Part shown: positions 31,111 to 43,700 of the stretch, piece by piece
Layout of the letters: each line of letters begins with the position of its first letter
Position numbering within the stretch: the first letter of the stretch is position 1
Assembly: GCA_038049695.1 (NCBI GenBank)
Contig: CP142456.1
Coordinates: forward strand, 22,912,501 to 22,976,500
Direction: 5' to 3'
DNA from: Cinnamomum chago
Taxonomy: Eukaryota > Streptophyta > Magnoliopsida > Laurales > Lauraceae
DNA length: 64,000 nucleotides
The notes under the pieces: generated by a model
What the model was told of the DNA's origin: nothing
The model's database searches: none
What the model saw: only the letters and a program-made list of their open reading frames with translations
Program-made: the position numbers and the translations under genes

Positions 31111-31830
31111 GACGTTCCATACTTATAAACTCTCTTATGTGCACAACTTTTGATTTTCTCATCCAGACCAACAAGCAATCTTGAGAGATATTTTTGGAAT
31201 TATACAAGGAAGGTGTGTGCACCAAGGACATCTAAATTAAGAAAGAGAATCATCTCAAAGCCAAAAGTCTTTCCAAAAGAAAAATTAGCTTGGAGAACAA
31301 TAAAGAATCCCTACAAATAAGGAAAAAAGAGACCTAAAAGGGTGGTACTTCTTTACTAAAATGGGCTTTGCAAAAAGCATAAAAGGAGACATGATGGAGA
31401 CCATAGGACCACATTCTCACACGTTCAAACAACTCCACCCAACTTTCTTTAGTGGTTTATTCTCTCCTAGCCACACCTTCTCTTCCTTACCTATTTTCTC
31501 CATTATTTTATTTTGGTAGCCTTGGGTCATGTCCAAGGATTTATTTTGAAGGGGAATCTTTGTGAAGGAGAAGTTGTAAAAATGAAGTTCTCAATGAAAA
31601 TCATATCTTTTGCAATGGAGGAGTAAATTTTTTGGATCGGAGCACAAAGTGAAGTGAAGTGATTTTATTTTCGTTCTATGTCTTTAATTTAATTCCTTTG
31701 TCCCTAGGATGCATGTTTATTAGAATAATAGATTTGCTTTCGTGCTACAGGCAAACCTTCGCTTTATATTTTTAATAATTGTTTTTTGATCAGTTAATCT
31801 TCTTTTGATAAAATATACTTAGGTTTTTAT

Positions 31831-33308
31831 TTTTTTTAAAAATCTATTTTTTTTTATTTTTATTAGATTCATATGCATGCTCATATTTAGGTTGCATTAG
31901 TTGTTTAGTCATCTAATTTTGCATTAGTAGTGTTTTTTGCAATTAGTATTAGTTAGTATTTCCCTTTGCTAATTTTTCATACTTTTTTTATTTTTCTTAT
32001 TTTTTGATTTTTTTAATTAATTGAATTTTCGGAATAAATAATCAATTCATAAAAAACCCAATTTTTTTGAAGGATTTCTTTTAATTCCGAATTTCACTAA
32101 ATAAAAACAAAAAAGAAACTTTTATTTTAGATTGGTTTAACTAATGTCTTGATTAGATTAGGATTGATAAGATAGAATTTAAAATCTTTAGGACTAGTTG
32201 TTTTGATTAATATGCTAACCTTTGAATTCTAAAATTAGGTAGTTGGAAATTTTAAAATTCCATCTCTTAAGTTGTTTAGATTAGTTAGAGTTTTAAAATC
32301 TGAAATTTGAATTGGATAAGATTGGATTTTTTATAATTGAAAACTTCTTGAAAACTCTAACCATATCTGGACACTTGTTTGGACAATTTAGAATTTCTGA
32401 TTTTTTTTTTTACTTTCTAGATAGAATTTTTGATTTGTTTCAATAACTCAAAATCCACTTTGATAGGCTTTTTATTAACTTGGTGTCTTTTGAATTTTCT
32501 TATCTTTAAAAAAAATAAAATTAGGATAAGATAGAATTTTGAGTTGATTTGTTAACTTAAGATTTACTAACAAGTGTTTCTTTTGAATAGGTTACCTTGA
32601 TAAGAGGAGAGTTGCACAAAAGCAGTAAACTACGTGGATTTGCTCTAAGCAAACAAGTTGCTCTCAGAATTGCTAAAAACAAATTGCTCTCAAAATTGCA
32701 AAATTCCCCCCCAAAAAAAAAGAGGCGTGGCCCGCTGTAAGAGTTTCTAAACTTCACGCCACGAATCTTTTACTTGCAAGTGGGGCTTGGGTGATTTAAA
32801 TCTCAAGTATGATTGTGTGATTGACACACCAAGTAAACTGGACCCCACACACTTGGTTAAGGGCAATTGACCCCAATAAGATAAGGACTGGATTTCATCA
32901 CCAGATCATTGCCCAATTAGGTTTAATCACCTCTCACATAGTAACCTAAACATTAATTAAAATCAAGTAGAAACGAGACCATAGGACTCGAGCTCATTAG
33001 GACGAAGACCACAAATGGTTGCACCAATTGCGCTCTTTGGTCGAGTCGATGTCTAGGTAAGTCCTGTCCCTCCAAAAGGTGACATTCTCAGTTCTAGAAG
33101 TTTGGTTCTTAAGCGGGACCCTTGCCAAGTGCATTGTGACCCCACCACTCATCCTGGGGACTTACCTGGTCGATTTGGCTTCAAAAGACCGGATTGGAGG
33201 CCTTAGTGCACTCTTCAAGCCAGTTAGGAGCTGTCTAGTGAGCTACGCTAACCCTAGGATAATTTCTTGTGCTCAATCTTTGTGCTTGACTGCTTATGCA
33301 TCATCTAG
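31831..33308 (+). mobile_element. Athila leader region, part of unclear origin (fossil)
   Basis: 31831-32590 is AT-rich and does not match the tail of the 3' LTR. 32590-33308 is typical leader: GTTGCACCAATTGCGCTCTT near 33015 and CCTGGGGACTTACCTGGTCG near 33155, words also present in the second element's leader. An exact primer-binding site was not found. The X2 insertion splits the leader at 33308. Confidence 0.5.
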
Positions 33309-33708
33309 TTGAAAGTCCGGGATCCTAACCCTAGAGGGGGGGGGGGGGGGGGGTGAATAGGGTGAGCTACAAGTTAGTGACCAATTATGCCAAATTTTAA
33401 CTTCTTTAAAAATAACTAGCCACTAGTGATGATTATCAAACAAAATGCGGAAGCTAATAAAAACAAACACCACAACCATACACCATCACACAATGATTTA
33501 TAGTGGTTCGGCCTCAATGCCTACATCCACTACCGGCTTGTGATCCAACACCCCACCGGATCTCCACTATCTATGCTTTTCAAAAAGGCTAAGCAATAAC
33601 CTTTACAAAGATGTTTTTCTAGGCTAAACAAGAACCTATCAATGTGCTTTTCTAGGCTAAGCAATAACCTTTACAAGATGCTTTTCCAAGGCTAAGCAAT
33701 AACCTCTA

Positions 33709-36665
33709 TGTCGCGACCCCGGACCGGGAAATCCCCAATCCGGGATCGGGACTAATTAGTGAGTAATGATTAATGATGATTATCTACATCCACAATATAC
33801 AACTTATTTAATTTCCCACAGGTGTCAGCGGTGAGGATATCACAACCTTGCATGAACATTTCTTTTGAGTGCGGAAGCGTGTAGCAAATCAAATAGTTAG
33901 ACTATCTCTAGTCATGCAAGCATTAACATCAAGTATCAAAACTGTATCAGAATGAGCAATGATCTATAGCATGTTTCCCAAAAGTTGTTAAAATTAGACA
34001 AAATATCATTTAGTTACATTCCCCAAAATTTGAGGCCAACAAAGGCCAATATTACAAAATAATAACCCAAAAGAATGGTTAATAACTTCTCCCCAAAATG
34101 TTACGCCTCTTGTAGCAACCCGATGTCTACATGACATCGTCAGCTCGCCACTCAACTAGAGGTTGCGGCTCACCTACCGCCTCCTCCGGCTCCTCCTCAA
34201 GGAAACCGGCAACGGGACCTGAGTACCAAAGCAAAGGATCAGACACGACGGTCTGGCAAGAGAGTGAGAAGATACAATAACATATAATAGAAGAAATATC
34301 TAGAAAAGCAAGGAAATCTGTTTAAGCAAGAACTCTCATAAAATAGATAAATCATTTGCTAGAAACATGTAAACAAGATAAAACATATGTGGTAACCAAG
34401 GGATCAGGAACTCACAAGATGGCAATCACATAAAGCTAAGTCCTCTGTCACTAAAGTGACAACAGTATCACGGGATGTTGTTCTCAGTCACACAATGTGA
34501 GGAGAAACAACGCAAATCATATATACAATATAAATATACGGGACGGGACCACGATAGCGAACCGGGTATCGGGACGGGACCACGGTAATGACCGGGTATC
34601 GGGATCCAAATTGGAGCTGGCGGGACGGGAGAGGGATTTCCAAGTCGGTGGATCAAACCGACAAGGTATCCAAGCTTAGTGATGCCGACACATAGGTTAA
34701 ATAACACATCGATACATATGCAAGTAAATCAAGTACAAGTAAATCAATGAACGGGCAAGAATATTCAAATGTATAACTTTCATTTCATATCGGGCAATAC
34801 TCTTCGGGACAAGTCAATGTTACTAGTGTAACCATCAAGCTTTCGGGAAAACAGATCATGTAAAGTAAATCTTGGAAATGAAGAATAAAATGAACTATTA
34901 CAATTCCGGGAAAATATTGATTTCAAGATCTATTTAAGTGAATAGGGGTCCCGTATGTCGATTATTGAAATGATTTGGTACTCTTGAGTTTGAAGACATT
35001 CCGGGCTCCTTATGCACTTTTACGATTTTTAAAACTTAACATGAGCTTATGGTTAGAACTAGGTATTACCATAGAAGATCAAGACTACAAACGGTCCATC
35101 CTAAGTATGATGTTAACCCGGAACCATCGAGCAACCTACTCAGTCACTGAAAGGAATAGAATTCACGATACCCAAGGAAATAGACTTTGCATTTAGGTAT
35201 GAAGAAGGTATCGTGTCGTTCCATCCCGTTCAAGATTGAAATAGATTGAACTTCGATGCCTCCGAACCAATCATGAAGAGCATCGGCTCAAGACGTCCTC
35301 ACATATGGTCAAGTGAGTCCAAGGAGGGTAGCCAAGGTCCACAAAAAAAGCCTTACAGTTATTCACAGAGTCCGATCGATCGGCTCAAAAAGCCTTACAG
35401 TTAAAGACAGACCGATCGATCGGCCTGTAGGTCCGATCGATCGGACCTGGGCGTGTAGCAGGTCCGGGACACTTGATTTTTCTTCCCTTGTTCCTTTCCT
35501 TCCAACACATCAACAACCACAAATAACTATAAACAATATGACTTAAACACATGATTCCAAGACATTAAATGAGGCCATCAAGATGCATTAAGATCATTTA
35601 TTCCAACCATGAAAAATCAATAAAAGCAATCAATGAAAGCATAGAAATCCATAAATGCTACACCAAACCATTTGAAACTTAAAAACATCCAAACATTCAC
35701 TTGCCTCAAGTCCAAGCTAGCTGAAAACAAGCCTCTATTCACCTCTATTGCTCAAAGCCAAGCTACAATAAAAAACCCCCAAAAACAACCCTAAAATTAG
35801 TTACACAAAGAATGAAAATGAAAGAACCAACAATAATGCAAATGTAGCTTCTCAAGGGCTAGAGGAACACTAATCTAGGAGATGGGGATGATTACTTACC
35901 TTTAAGGTCCTCTAATGGCAAGAGTAAGCTCAAAGGAGGTCTTGGAATGGAGGGTTTTCTCCACAAATGGTATCAAGATGAAGCTTGCAAGGAGAGGAAG
36001 AGATTGGTGATCTTCATTGCTTGATTGATGAACTCTTGGTGTGGCTTGGAGATGAAGAAACAAGAAGAAGGAGAGAAAACACAAGAGCAAACCCTAGGCT
36101 CAGTTGTGTGCTGGAGCAATGGAGAGAAAATGAGCAATGAAGGAGGTGGGTTCTCTTATGTTAACTAAGGAGGTTGGGTCCCACAACTAAAGGAGCTACA
36201 TTGGCTGAAATCATCTCTTTCGGGACCCCGGATCGATTCGACGAAGAAGGAAGAAATGATCGTCGAAATATCTAGTTTCTAAAAAGTGTATGTTTGCGGG
36301 TTTCAAGAATATTAAGTTTTTGGCACAGATTTGGTGTGAAATGACTGTTTTACCCTCAAGGCTATGAAATCGGGTTTCGGGATCTCAAACGAGGACGGGA
36401 TCAACATGAAAGTTGTAGGATTCCTCAAGATGAATGCAACGGGTCAAAAACACCATTCACAACAAATCGGGAAAATTTCTCAAGAAAACACAAAGCCGAA
36501 AAGGGAACCCCCAAAGGGCCCCACTAGCTATCAATCACTCTAAAAAGCCCAAAACTAGAATCAAGGCTATTCCAAACCCAACTAGATCAAAAACACTAAT
36601 CAAGCTTAGCACTAACACGTAACTTAATTAGCACTAATCGGGTTCACTCGGGTCGGGGTCTTACA
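33709..36665. mobile_element. Solo LTR Y, probably Tekay/Del-type chromovirus (fossil)
   Basis: Ends TGTCGCGACCCCGGACC and GGTCGGGGTCTTACA, with target duplication CTCTA at 33704-33708 and 36666-36670. Long LTRs with CGACCC and GGGTC-type ends are common in the Tekay/Del chromoviruses; that assignment is inferred. It is 2,957 bp and lacks coding parts, so a solo LTR. It is the innermost insertion of this nest. Confidence 0.8.
35370..35452. promoter_or_regulatory. Palindrome cluster in LTR Y
   Basis: Three palindromes: CCGATCGATCGG near 35372-35383, again near 35412-35423, and TCCGATCGATCGGA near 35432-35445. They are spaced about 20-40 bp, next to a repeated AAAAGCCTTACAGTTA. The arrangement resembles that of family X, with a different core. 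Confidence 0.6.
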
Positions 36666-38025
36666 CTCTACACTATGCTTTTCTTAAGCTAAGCAATAAC
36701 CTTTACAAGATGAATAATTTCTCTTAAAGTAGTGTCTACACAAACACTCAAAGAGATACAATTTAAGCCCAATACATTTGCCTATTAAATTAGGCGGATA
36801 TGAAATTGAAAATCTAACTCACGTAAACACTATATGAATGCAAAGGTGTATGCTCATGATGTGTGTGTGTGATAACTTCAATCAAGTTAAAAAGTAAGCT
36901 CAATCAATAGATGCTCAAAGCATTTAAAAGTTTAAGGCATATAAAAAGATTTGATTGAAGTGAAATGCCAATCACATGGATGAATACAAACTTATTAATG
37001 AAGTGAAAATCAAAGGCTCACAAGTTGTATGAAACTAATTAATTCTAAACATGTAATGCATGTGAAATGTTGTTTTCAAAACCAAATTAATTTAACTAAG
37101 GTTTAAATGAATGAAAACAACAAATAAAGACTCAACCAAGTAAATGAATCATGCTATAAAAGAAATCAAAGATTTTGGCTAAGCATGATTAAAGAAGATT
37201 TTAATTAAAACAAACTTGGTTTGAAATCAAGGTGAAGAATCCAATCCAACTTATATCAAAGATTAAATGAAGAATGGATTCAACGCATCATAGTTATCAT
37301 GCTAAAATTCATTTACCAATAACTTAAACAAAGAATATAACATATGATTAATAAAAAGTAAAGCTTACTTAGAGATTTAACTTCATTGATCCAAGCTTTA
37401 GCTTCACTAATGACCCCTTGGTCTCTCTTAGTTTATTCCCCTTTTTCTTGTCTCCAAACTCCTCAATAGTGACTCTTAGTTCCTCTTTGATCCACACTTT
37501 TTCCAAATGAATGAACCTCATTTTATACTAAAAAAATGAGTTCTGGCATGGACCCGGTCGACCGAGCACATTACAGGTCGACCTGGGCCCAGGGACCAAA
37601 TTCCCTTAAAATGCATATTTCAACGTAATTTTTTGTGGGGACTTTTGGGCCAATGAATCAAGCTTGGAATCATGATTTAAATCAAACTAAGAGGTTTAAA
37701 AACATGAAACATAAAAAGATAGCCTAAAATGATTTGAAAGATTTAAAACTCATAGGCTTGCTTGATTAAAAAAACTTCTTTTCAAAAACTAATTGCATCC
37801 AAGTTTAAAATCAAAACATGCACAAATAAATATTTCTACAAGTCTTAAAAACAATGCAAGTGTAAATCAAGATTTTCTAAATCGATGCATGTGTGAAAAT
37901 TCAAATGATGTTAAAGTGATAATGCATCCATGAAATTGCATTATACAAAATCCCTAACATTAGTAAGACCATTAGGGCCTTGCACATAGATTAGGCTTGC
38001 ATTTCTTTAAGGTTGAATCCGATGC

Positions 38026-39510
38026 ATGCGCTCTAGACCTGAGAGAGAGAAATTGTGGGTACGCAAGAGTAAGAGGTTAGTCATGATAGAGCCCGAATTA
38101 CCCTTAACCGTTGTCGGAAAGTCTTCCATCTTTGAAGAAATTATTAGGATGGCTGATCAAGTGGACCCACCCATGACTTTGAAGGACTACATGTACCTCA
38201 CCAGGACAACTCAACCATCTTGCATCACCCTACCTCAGACCAATGCTACATTCGAGCTGAAATCTGGCATGATCCAGATGCTCCTAGTATTCCGTGGGCT
38301 AGACCAGGAAAATCCATATCAACATGTTAGGGAATTTGAGGACATCTGTGGGATCATGAGAATCAATCACATGACTGAGGAGGCCCTTAAACTTAGATTA
38401 TTTCCTTTTTCCTTAAAAGAGAAAGCTAAAGCTTGACTTTATGCCTTACAGGCCGGGTCTATCACTACATGGGCCAAGCTAGTCGAAGAATTTTACAAAA
38501 TATTCTACTCCAAGCAAAAGACCGCTTCAATTAGGTAGGCCATCAATGGATTCTATCAAATGGAAGGGGAGACACTTTACAGTTATTTGGGACGGTTCAA
38601 GGACCTCATAATCCAGTATCCTCACCATGGATTTGAAAAAATCCGATTAGTCCAAATTGTGTCTGAAGGCATGGATTACCCAACCAAACAAATGGTGAAA
38701 TCTTTCTCTAGTGGGAACTTTACACAAAAAATAGCAGAAGAAGCTTGGACATTTTTGGAAGACATCATTGAGAATACATTGCAGTGGGCCCCAATCAAGA
38801 GGGAGCCCACTAAAACCACCATTTTTGAAAGGGGGGATGTTCAAACTTGAACCCAAAATTGAGGCAGAAGCCAAAATGGCCACACTGGTGAGGAGAATAG
38901 AGGCCTTAGAGCTGAACCAAAAGCCCACTCCAAACACTTTGGAGTCATTAAGATATAATCAGGCCATGAATGGAGGGATTAACCAAACAATTTTGGGTTA
39001 GACCGAATCTGTTGAGGAGGTTAATGCACTATATCAAAATACTCGTTTTGATAATCGTCAGAGGTATGACCCATACTCTAACACATACAATCTAGGTAGG
39101 AGGGACAACCTAAACTTTTCTTGGACCAAAGGCCCAACTCAAGGTGGCCCATCTCAGTCCACTCAATTTCAGCCCAATCAATCTCAAGTCAATGCCCCAC
39201 CTGGTTTTTAAAAAACCTAACTTCAACCCCAGTCCATTGACCCAAAGGGTAGATTCTTTAGAAGAGGCCATGAAACTCATGTCTTAAACCACTACCCAAT
39301 TGTCTCAGAGTACTGTTCAATTCCAGCAGACCACTACTCAACTTTTAAATGGCCACACTCAAACCCTTGCAAAATTGGAATATCAGATGGGCCAACTGGC
39401 CAATTCCATCAGTGCCAGAGACAAGGGAACCTTCCCTAGTCAACCTGAACCTAATCCCAAGGGCCAAGTTGTTCATAATCCTAAAGGAAAAGGCCCGGAA
39501 TAAGTCAAAT
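38026..39510 (+). pseudogene. Athila gag region (fossil)
   Basis: Characteristic of the Athila capsid precursor: MTLKDYMYLTRTTQPSC, FELKSGMIQMLLVFRGLDQE, HVREFEDICGIM, then FPFSLKEKAKA and GETLYSYLGRFKDL. A glutamine-rich region (TVQFQQTTTQLL, LEYQMGQLANSISARDKGTF) follows. Gag forms the virus-like particle in living relatives. The region is broken. Confidence 0.8.
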
Positions 39511-39889
39511 CCATAATCACTCTTAGGTCGGGTATACAGGTTGATAATAAGGTCAAACTACCCAAGGAACCTGAGGAAGAATCAAGTGAGAAAGTGGAAA
39601 CCGAGGAACCAAGTGTGAATGCTCAACCTATAGTAGAACCAGAACATCCATTCAATGCTGAACCATCATCTAATGAGCCCACTCTTAGGACCTATGTTCC
39701 CAAGGCACCATACCCACAGAGGCTAGGTCCAACAAAAGCAACTGTTCAGTTGGATAAAATGCTAGAAGTATTTAAACAAGTGCGGATTAATATCCCACAA
39801 CTTGATGCTATCCAACAGATTCAGGCCTATGCAAAATTTTTAAAAGACCTTTGCACCTTCAAAAGGACTACCAATGTGCCCAAGAAGGC

Positions 39890-40360
39890 TTTTCTAGCCC
39901 AACAAGCTAGCTCAATCATTTCCTGTCCAACCCCGATCAAATATAAGGACACAGGGTGTCCTACCATTTCTTGTCAGATAAGGGACCATCACATAGAGAA
40001 AGCTTTCCTAGACTTGGGTGCAAGTGTGAACCTTATTGCTACTCTGTTTATGAAGAATTAGGTTTGGGGGAGTTGAAAAGGACACATGTGACCTTGCAAT
40101 TGGCTGATGCATCAATTCGATACCCCAAGGGGGTAGTCGAAGATGTTCTTATCAAAGTCGGAGACTTTGTGTTCCCTGTCGATTTTGTTGTCTTGGATAC
40201 CAAACACACATCTGGGGCTGAACCTAAAATTCCAGTCATCTTGGGGAGACCATTCCTAGCCACTTCAAATGCCTTGATCAATTGTAGGAATGGAGTGATG
40301 CAAATTTCTTTTGGGACCATGACAGTCCAAGTGAACATTTTTAATGTCAGTAAGTAACCT
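39890..40360 (+). pseudogene. Athila aspartic protease region (fossil)
   Basis: The active-site-like FLDLGASVNLI and the later VILGRPFLATSNALI and GVMQISFG blocks mark a retropepsin-like domain, which processes Gag-Pol in living relatives. Broken. Confidence 0.75.
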
Positions 40361-40799
40361 CCTGATGAGGATGATGGGGTTTTTGAAGTTAGTTACATTC
40401 ATGAATTGGTGGAAAATCACTTACCCCATTTGAAACTTGAAGATCCACCAGAGGCTTGTCTGGCCCACTTTGGAAGTGATTTTGATGTAGATGGACATAT
40501 TGAGGAAGTCAACGCACTGTTAGACTCAACCCCATCCATGGATTGCTCCAGGTGGCAACCGAAGCATGAGATTCTAACTCCATCTGCTTCCCCACTTGTT
40601 CCATCAATTGTAGAGCCCCCTAAGTTAGAACTCAAGCAGTTGCCGAATACCTTGAAATACGTATTTTTAGGCCCACTAGAAACTCTTCCAGTGATTATAG
40701 CTTCAGACCTGGATCCTATCCAAGAGGAAAAACTCATGAAAATTTTGGATGAACACAAGGAAGCTATAAGGTGGTCCATTGCAGACATCAAAGGAATTA

Positions 40800-43700
40800 G
40801 CCCATCTATGGTCCAACATAGAATCCATTTGGAAGAAAATGCAAAACCTTCTTGTGAACCACAAAGGCAACTGAACCCTGTAATGAAGGAAGTGGTTAGG
40901 TCGGAAGTCTTAAAACTACTTGATGCAGGGGTGCTTTACCCTATATCTGATAGTGCATGGGTGAGCCCGGTTCAAGTAGTACCAAAGAAATCTGGAATAA
41001 CAGTGGTTCAAAATGAGGGCAACGAATTGGTACCCACTCGGATACAAACTGGATCGATGGAGGGTATGCATTGATTATAGGAAGTTGGACTCAGTCACAC
41101 AAAAAGATCATTTTCCCCTCGCATTCATGGATCATATGCTTGAAAGGCTAGCCAGTCATGCTTGATCATGAGCTCCAAGTGTAGAGCTTCGATTGCAGCA
41201 ATAACTGGTAAGACCAGGTTGATCCACATGGAGCTTTAGAAATAAGGCTTTCCAACTTTATCACCTGCCTTAAATAAAATCTAATTTTAGCCTAAAATCT
41301 AGAAAAGCACATTCATCATTCCTACTTTAAATTAAAATTAAATACATTTCCAAGAATAAAAATTCATTAATTCTAAAAACCTAATCTAAAATGAATCACA
41401 AGTTGCTACAAAAGAACACACAAATTAGAACATCAAATTAGAAACAATCCAAAAATAAAACTTACCAAAAAAAATTAAGAAGCTAAATTAGAATTTTTTT
41501 TTAACCTAAGTTAGAAACCAAATTAATCAAAGATTAGTAACAAATCAAATCACTCAAAAAGAAAACAACCTTCTTTCTAAAATTAGCATGAAAACCTTAC
41601 TAAATTAGTTTCCTAAATTAGAAACTAGGTTAGTCAATTAGGTTTAATAAATTTCCTAAGTTAGTGAACTGAGTTAACCAACTCCCTAAAGTTAAGGACT
41701 TTCCAAATAAATAAAGATTTTCATATCATAACAAATTTAGAAAGCATTAAGTCAATCTTACCTTATGTTAGAATTTCCAAATCTTAAGAAACTTCCTAAG
41801 TTAAAATCTTCAATTAACAAAAATTAGAAAGATCTTTTATTTCTGGAAATTATCTAAATAATCTAAAACACAAAATTTGAAACTAATCCTAAAATTAGAA
41901 AGCTAGTAATGCAATGTATGCCATGAGATGCTGAAAAATTATAAGTCTGAAAAACTAGTATGCATGGCTGTTTTTATGCATGATTTTTCCTAATCTAATG
42001 CAACCTAAAACTAAGTTTAATGGCTGGGTTTTGAACTAAAATGATGCATGAATCAACTAAAAAAAATGGAAGTGAAAAATGTTTTAAAACAAAGAAGATA
42101 TGAATGCGTAAATATGACCTTAAAAACTAAAACTGTGCAGAAATTCTGCGCGCAGACAGCCTAACATCCCATGTTCAAGCCACTGGTTCACGAACCTCCT
42201 GAAATCATTTGTATTTGAAATTTTGGGATGTGATAGAACACATGCTGAACTTTAATTTCTCCAAATTTCACAGAAAAATATCATGGTTTGACTAGTCTAC
42301 CCACTTCAAACTTTTTGCAAAAAAATTGTTTCTGCAGTTTTCTTGAAACTGTGCAGAAAGTAGGCTGTTTGGTTGTCCAACATAGGTTCATCAAAACTGA
42401 TTTTTAATTTCTGTCTTAAAGATCTGAAGGCTTCAATTTCCAGCCACTTAAACATACACTAGCCATATGATATGAAGATATATGCAATGAACTCTAATCT
42501 CAACCCTAAACTATGCATAAAATTCACATAATTGCATAAGAAGCATAAGGAGAAAAGAAAACAACAAGTGTTTGAATTTAAATGTATGTAGTGCAAAAAC
42601 ATTAAATGTGTGGATTGCAATAAAATTAAATGTGTGGCATTGACAAGAAATTAAATGTGTGGATTTTTCAATAAATGTAACTGTGTGGGAATTGCAATAA
42701 AAATAAATGTGTGATAAGTGTGCTCTTCTTTTTTTATTCTCAAATCGGGTTCATAAGTACTTATTTCATGTCCTTAGGATCTTGGGTTGTCAATCCAAGA
42801 ACAACAACAAGGAAAACACAATTCAAGCATTAATCACCTAAGAAAAAGAATAAAAAAAATTCACACTTTTACTAATATGCAATGTTTTTACATAAAAGAT
42901 GGAGAAATAAAATTCCAAAAAAAAAAAAAAAAAACAACTACATACTAGGATGAAAGGAACCTCTCTAGTTGGGACAAGCCTTCTTGAAGAGAGATGAGCT
43001 ATGGTAGAGAAAGGAGATGGGTAGAATGGTGGAGGAATTACACTAGTGAGGGGGTCTTTTCTTTCATGAAAGGGAGTGGACGTCCATGACCTCTTTAAAT
43101 AGGGTATGGGCTGCCCTATTCTTTCTCCCTAGTCCCTACTTTGTTGCAAGAATTGTCTTCACTTGGTAAGTCTTCTCCTTTCTTTTCTCCACTGTATCTT
43201 CTTGCACTTGTCATATTTCCTTCTTTAGCATATCTTCCTTTAACTTGACATTTATGAGAGATAGATGAGATGACAAACTCTAGGTTGGAATCAAGAGAAA
43301 ATTAAATGCCCAATATGTATAGATTCTTTCCACTTTTGTCTCTTTGGAAATCTTCTTTCTTGATTTAGCCCTTCATGGATTTTCTTTGATTATCTTAAAT
43401 TATCTTCAAAAATAAACTTGGGCTTTTGGGCAAAGAAAGTGGACCCCCCTCTTTGACGCCCCACATGTGTGACCTATACATGTGCATGTGTGGGACCCTT
43501 TTTCTCATTTCCTGCAAGCCAGAAAAAAATATGAATTTTATGTGAGAAGACAAATTTACCCTTAATTCATGAATGCATGACTGTGGGCCCATCTCTCATG
43601 AAAAGATGAATGAAAACACATTTAAAAAATAAAATTACGAAAATGGCAGGTTTCGTGATTTGATGCAAAAATGCTGATTTTTGAGCAAATTATGCATAAA

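Larger units (their letters stand above)
18112..31830 (+). mobile_element. Athila 5' LTR remnant, split by CACTA (fossil)
   Basis: 18112-18192 matches 50161-50241 and 31111-31830 matches 50242-50956 of the 3' LTR nearly base for base. The first about 360 bp of the LTR are absent, lost at the X1 junction. The last about 450 bp of the 3' LTR have no clear match after 31830. Confidence 0.75.
33309..37959 (-). mobile_element. Family X solo LTR, copy X2, split by LTR Y (fossil)
   Basis: On + it runs from TGAAAGTCCGGGATCC to AAATCCCTAACA, the reverse of the X ends. Flanks CTAGT (33304-33308) and TTAGT (37960-37964) are a 5-bp target duplication with one mismatch. Without the nested LTR it is about 1.69 kb. 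Near the 33.3-kb end it has a run of 19 G before TGAATAGGGTGAGC. Palindromes and TATA box lie at 37517-37590 on -. No coding sequence. Confidence 0.8.

Noticed and set aside
43395-43592. Small frames inside solo LTR B2 and similar short frames in other LTRs
   Set aside because: They lie wholly within non-coding LTR sequence and have no family resemblance.
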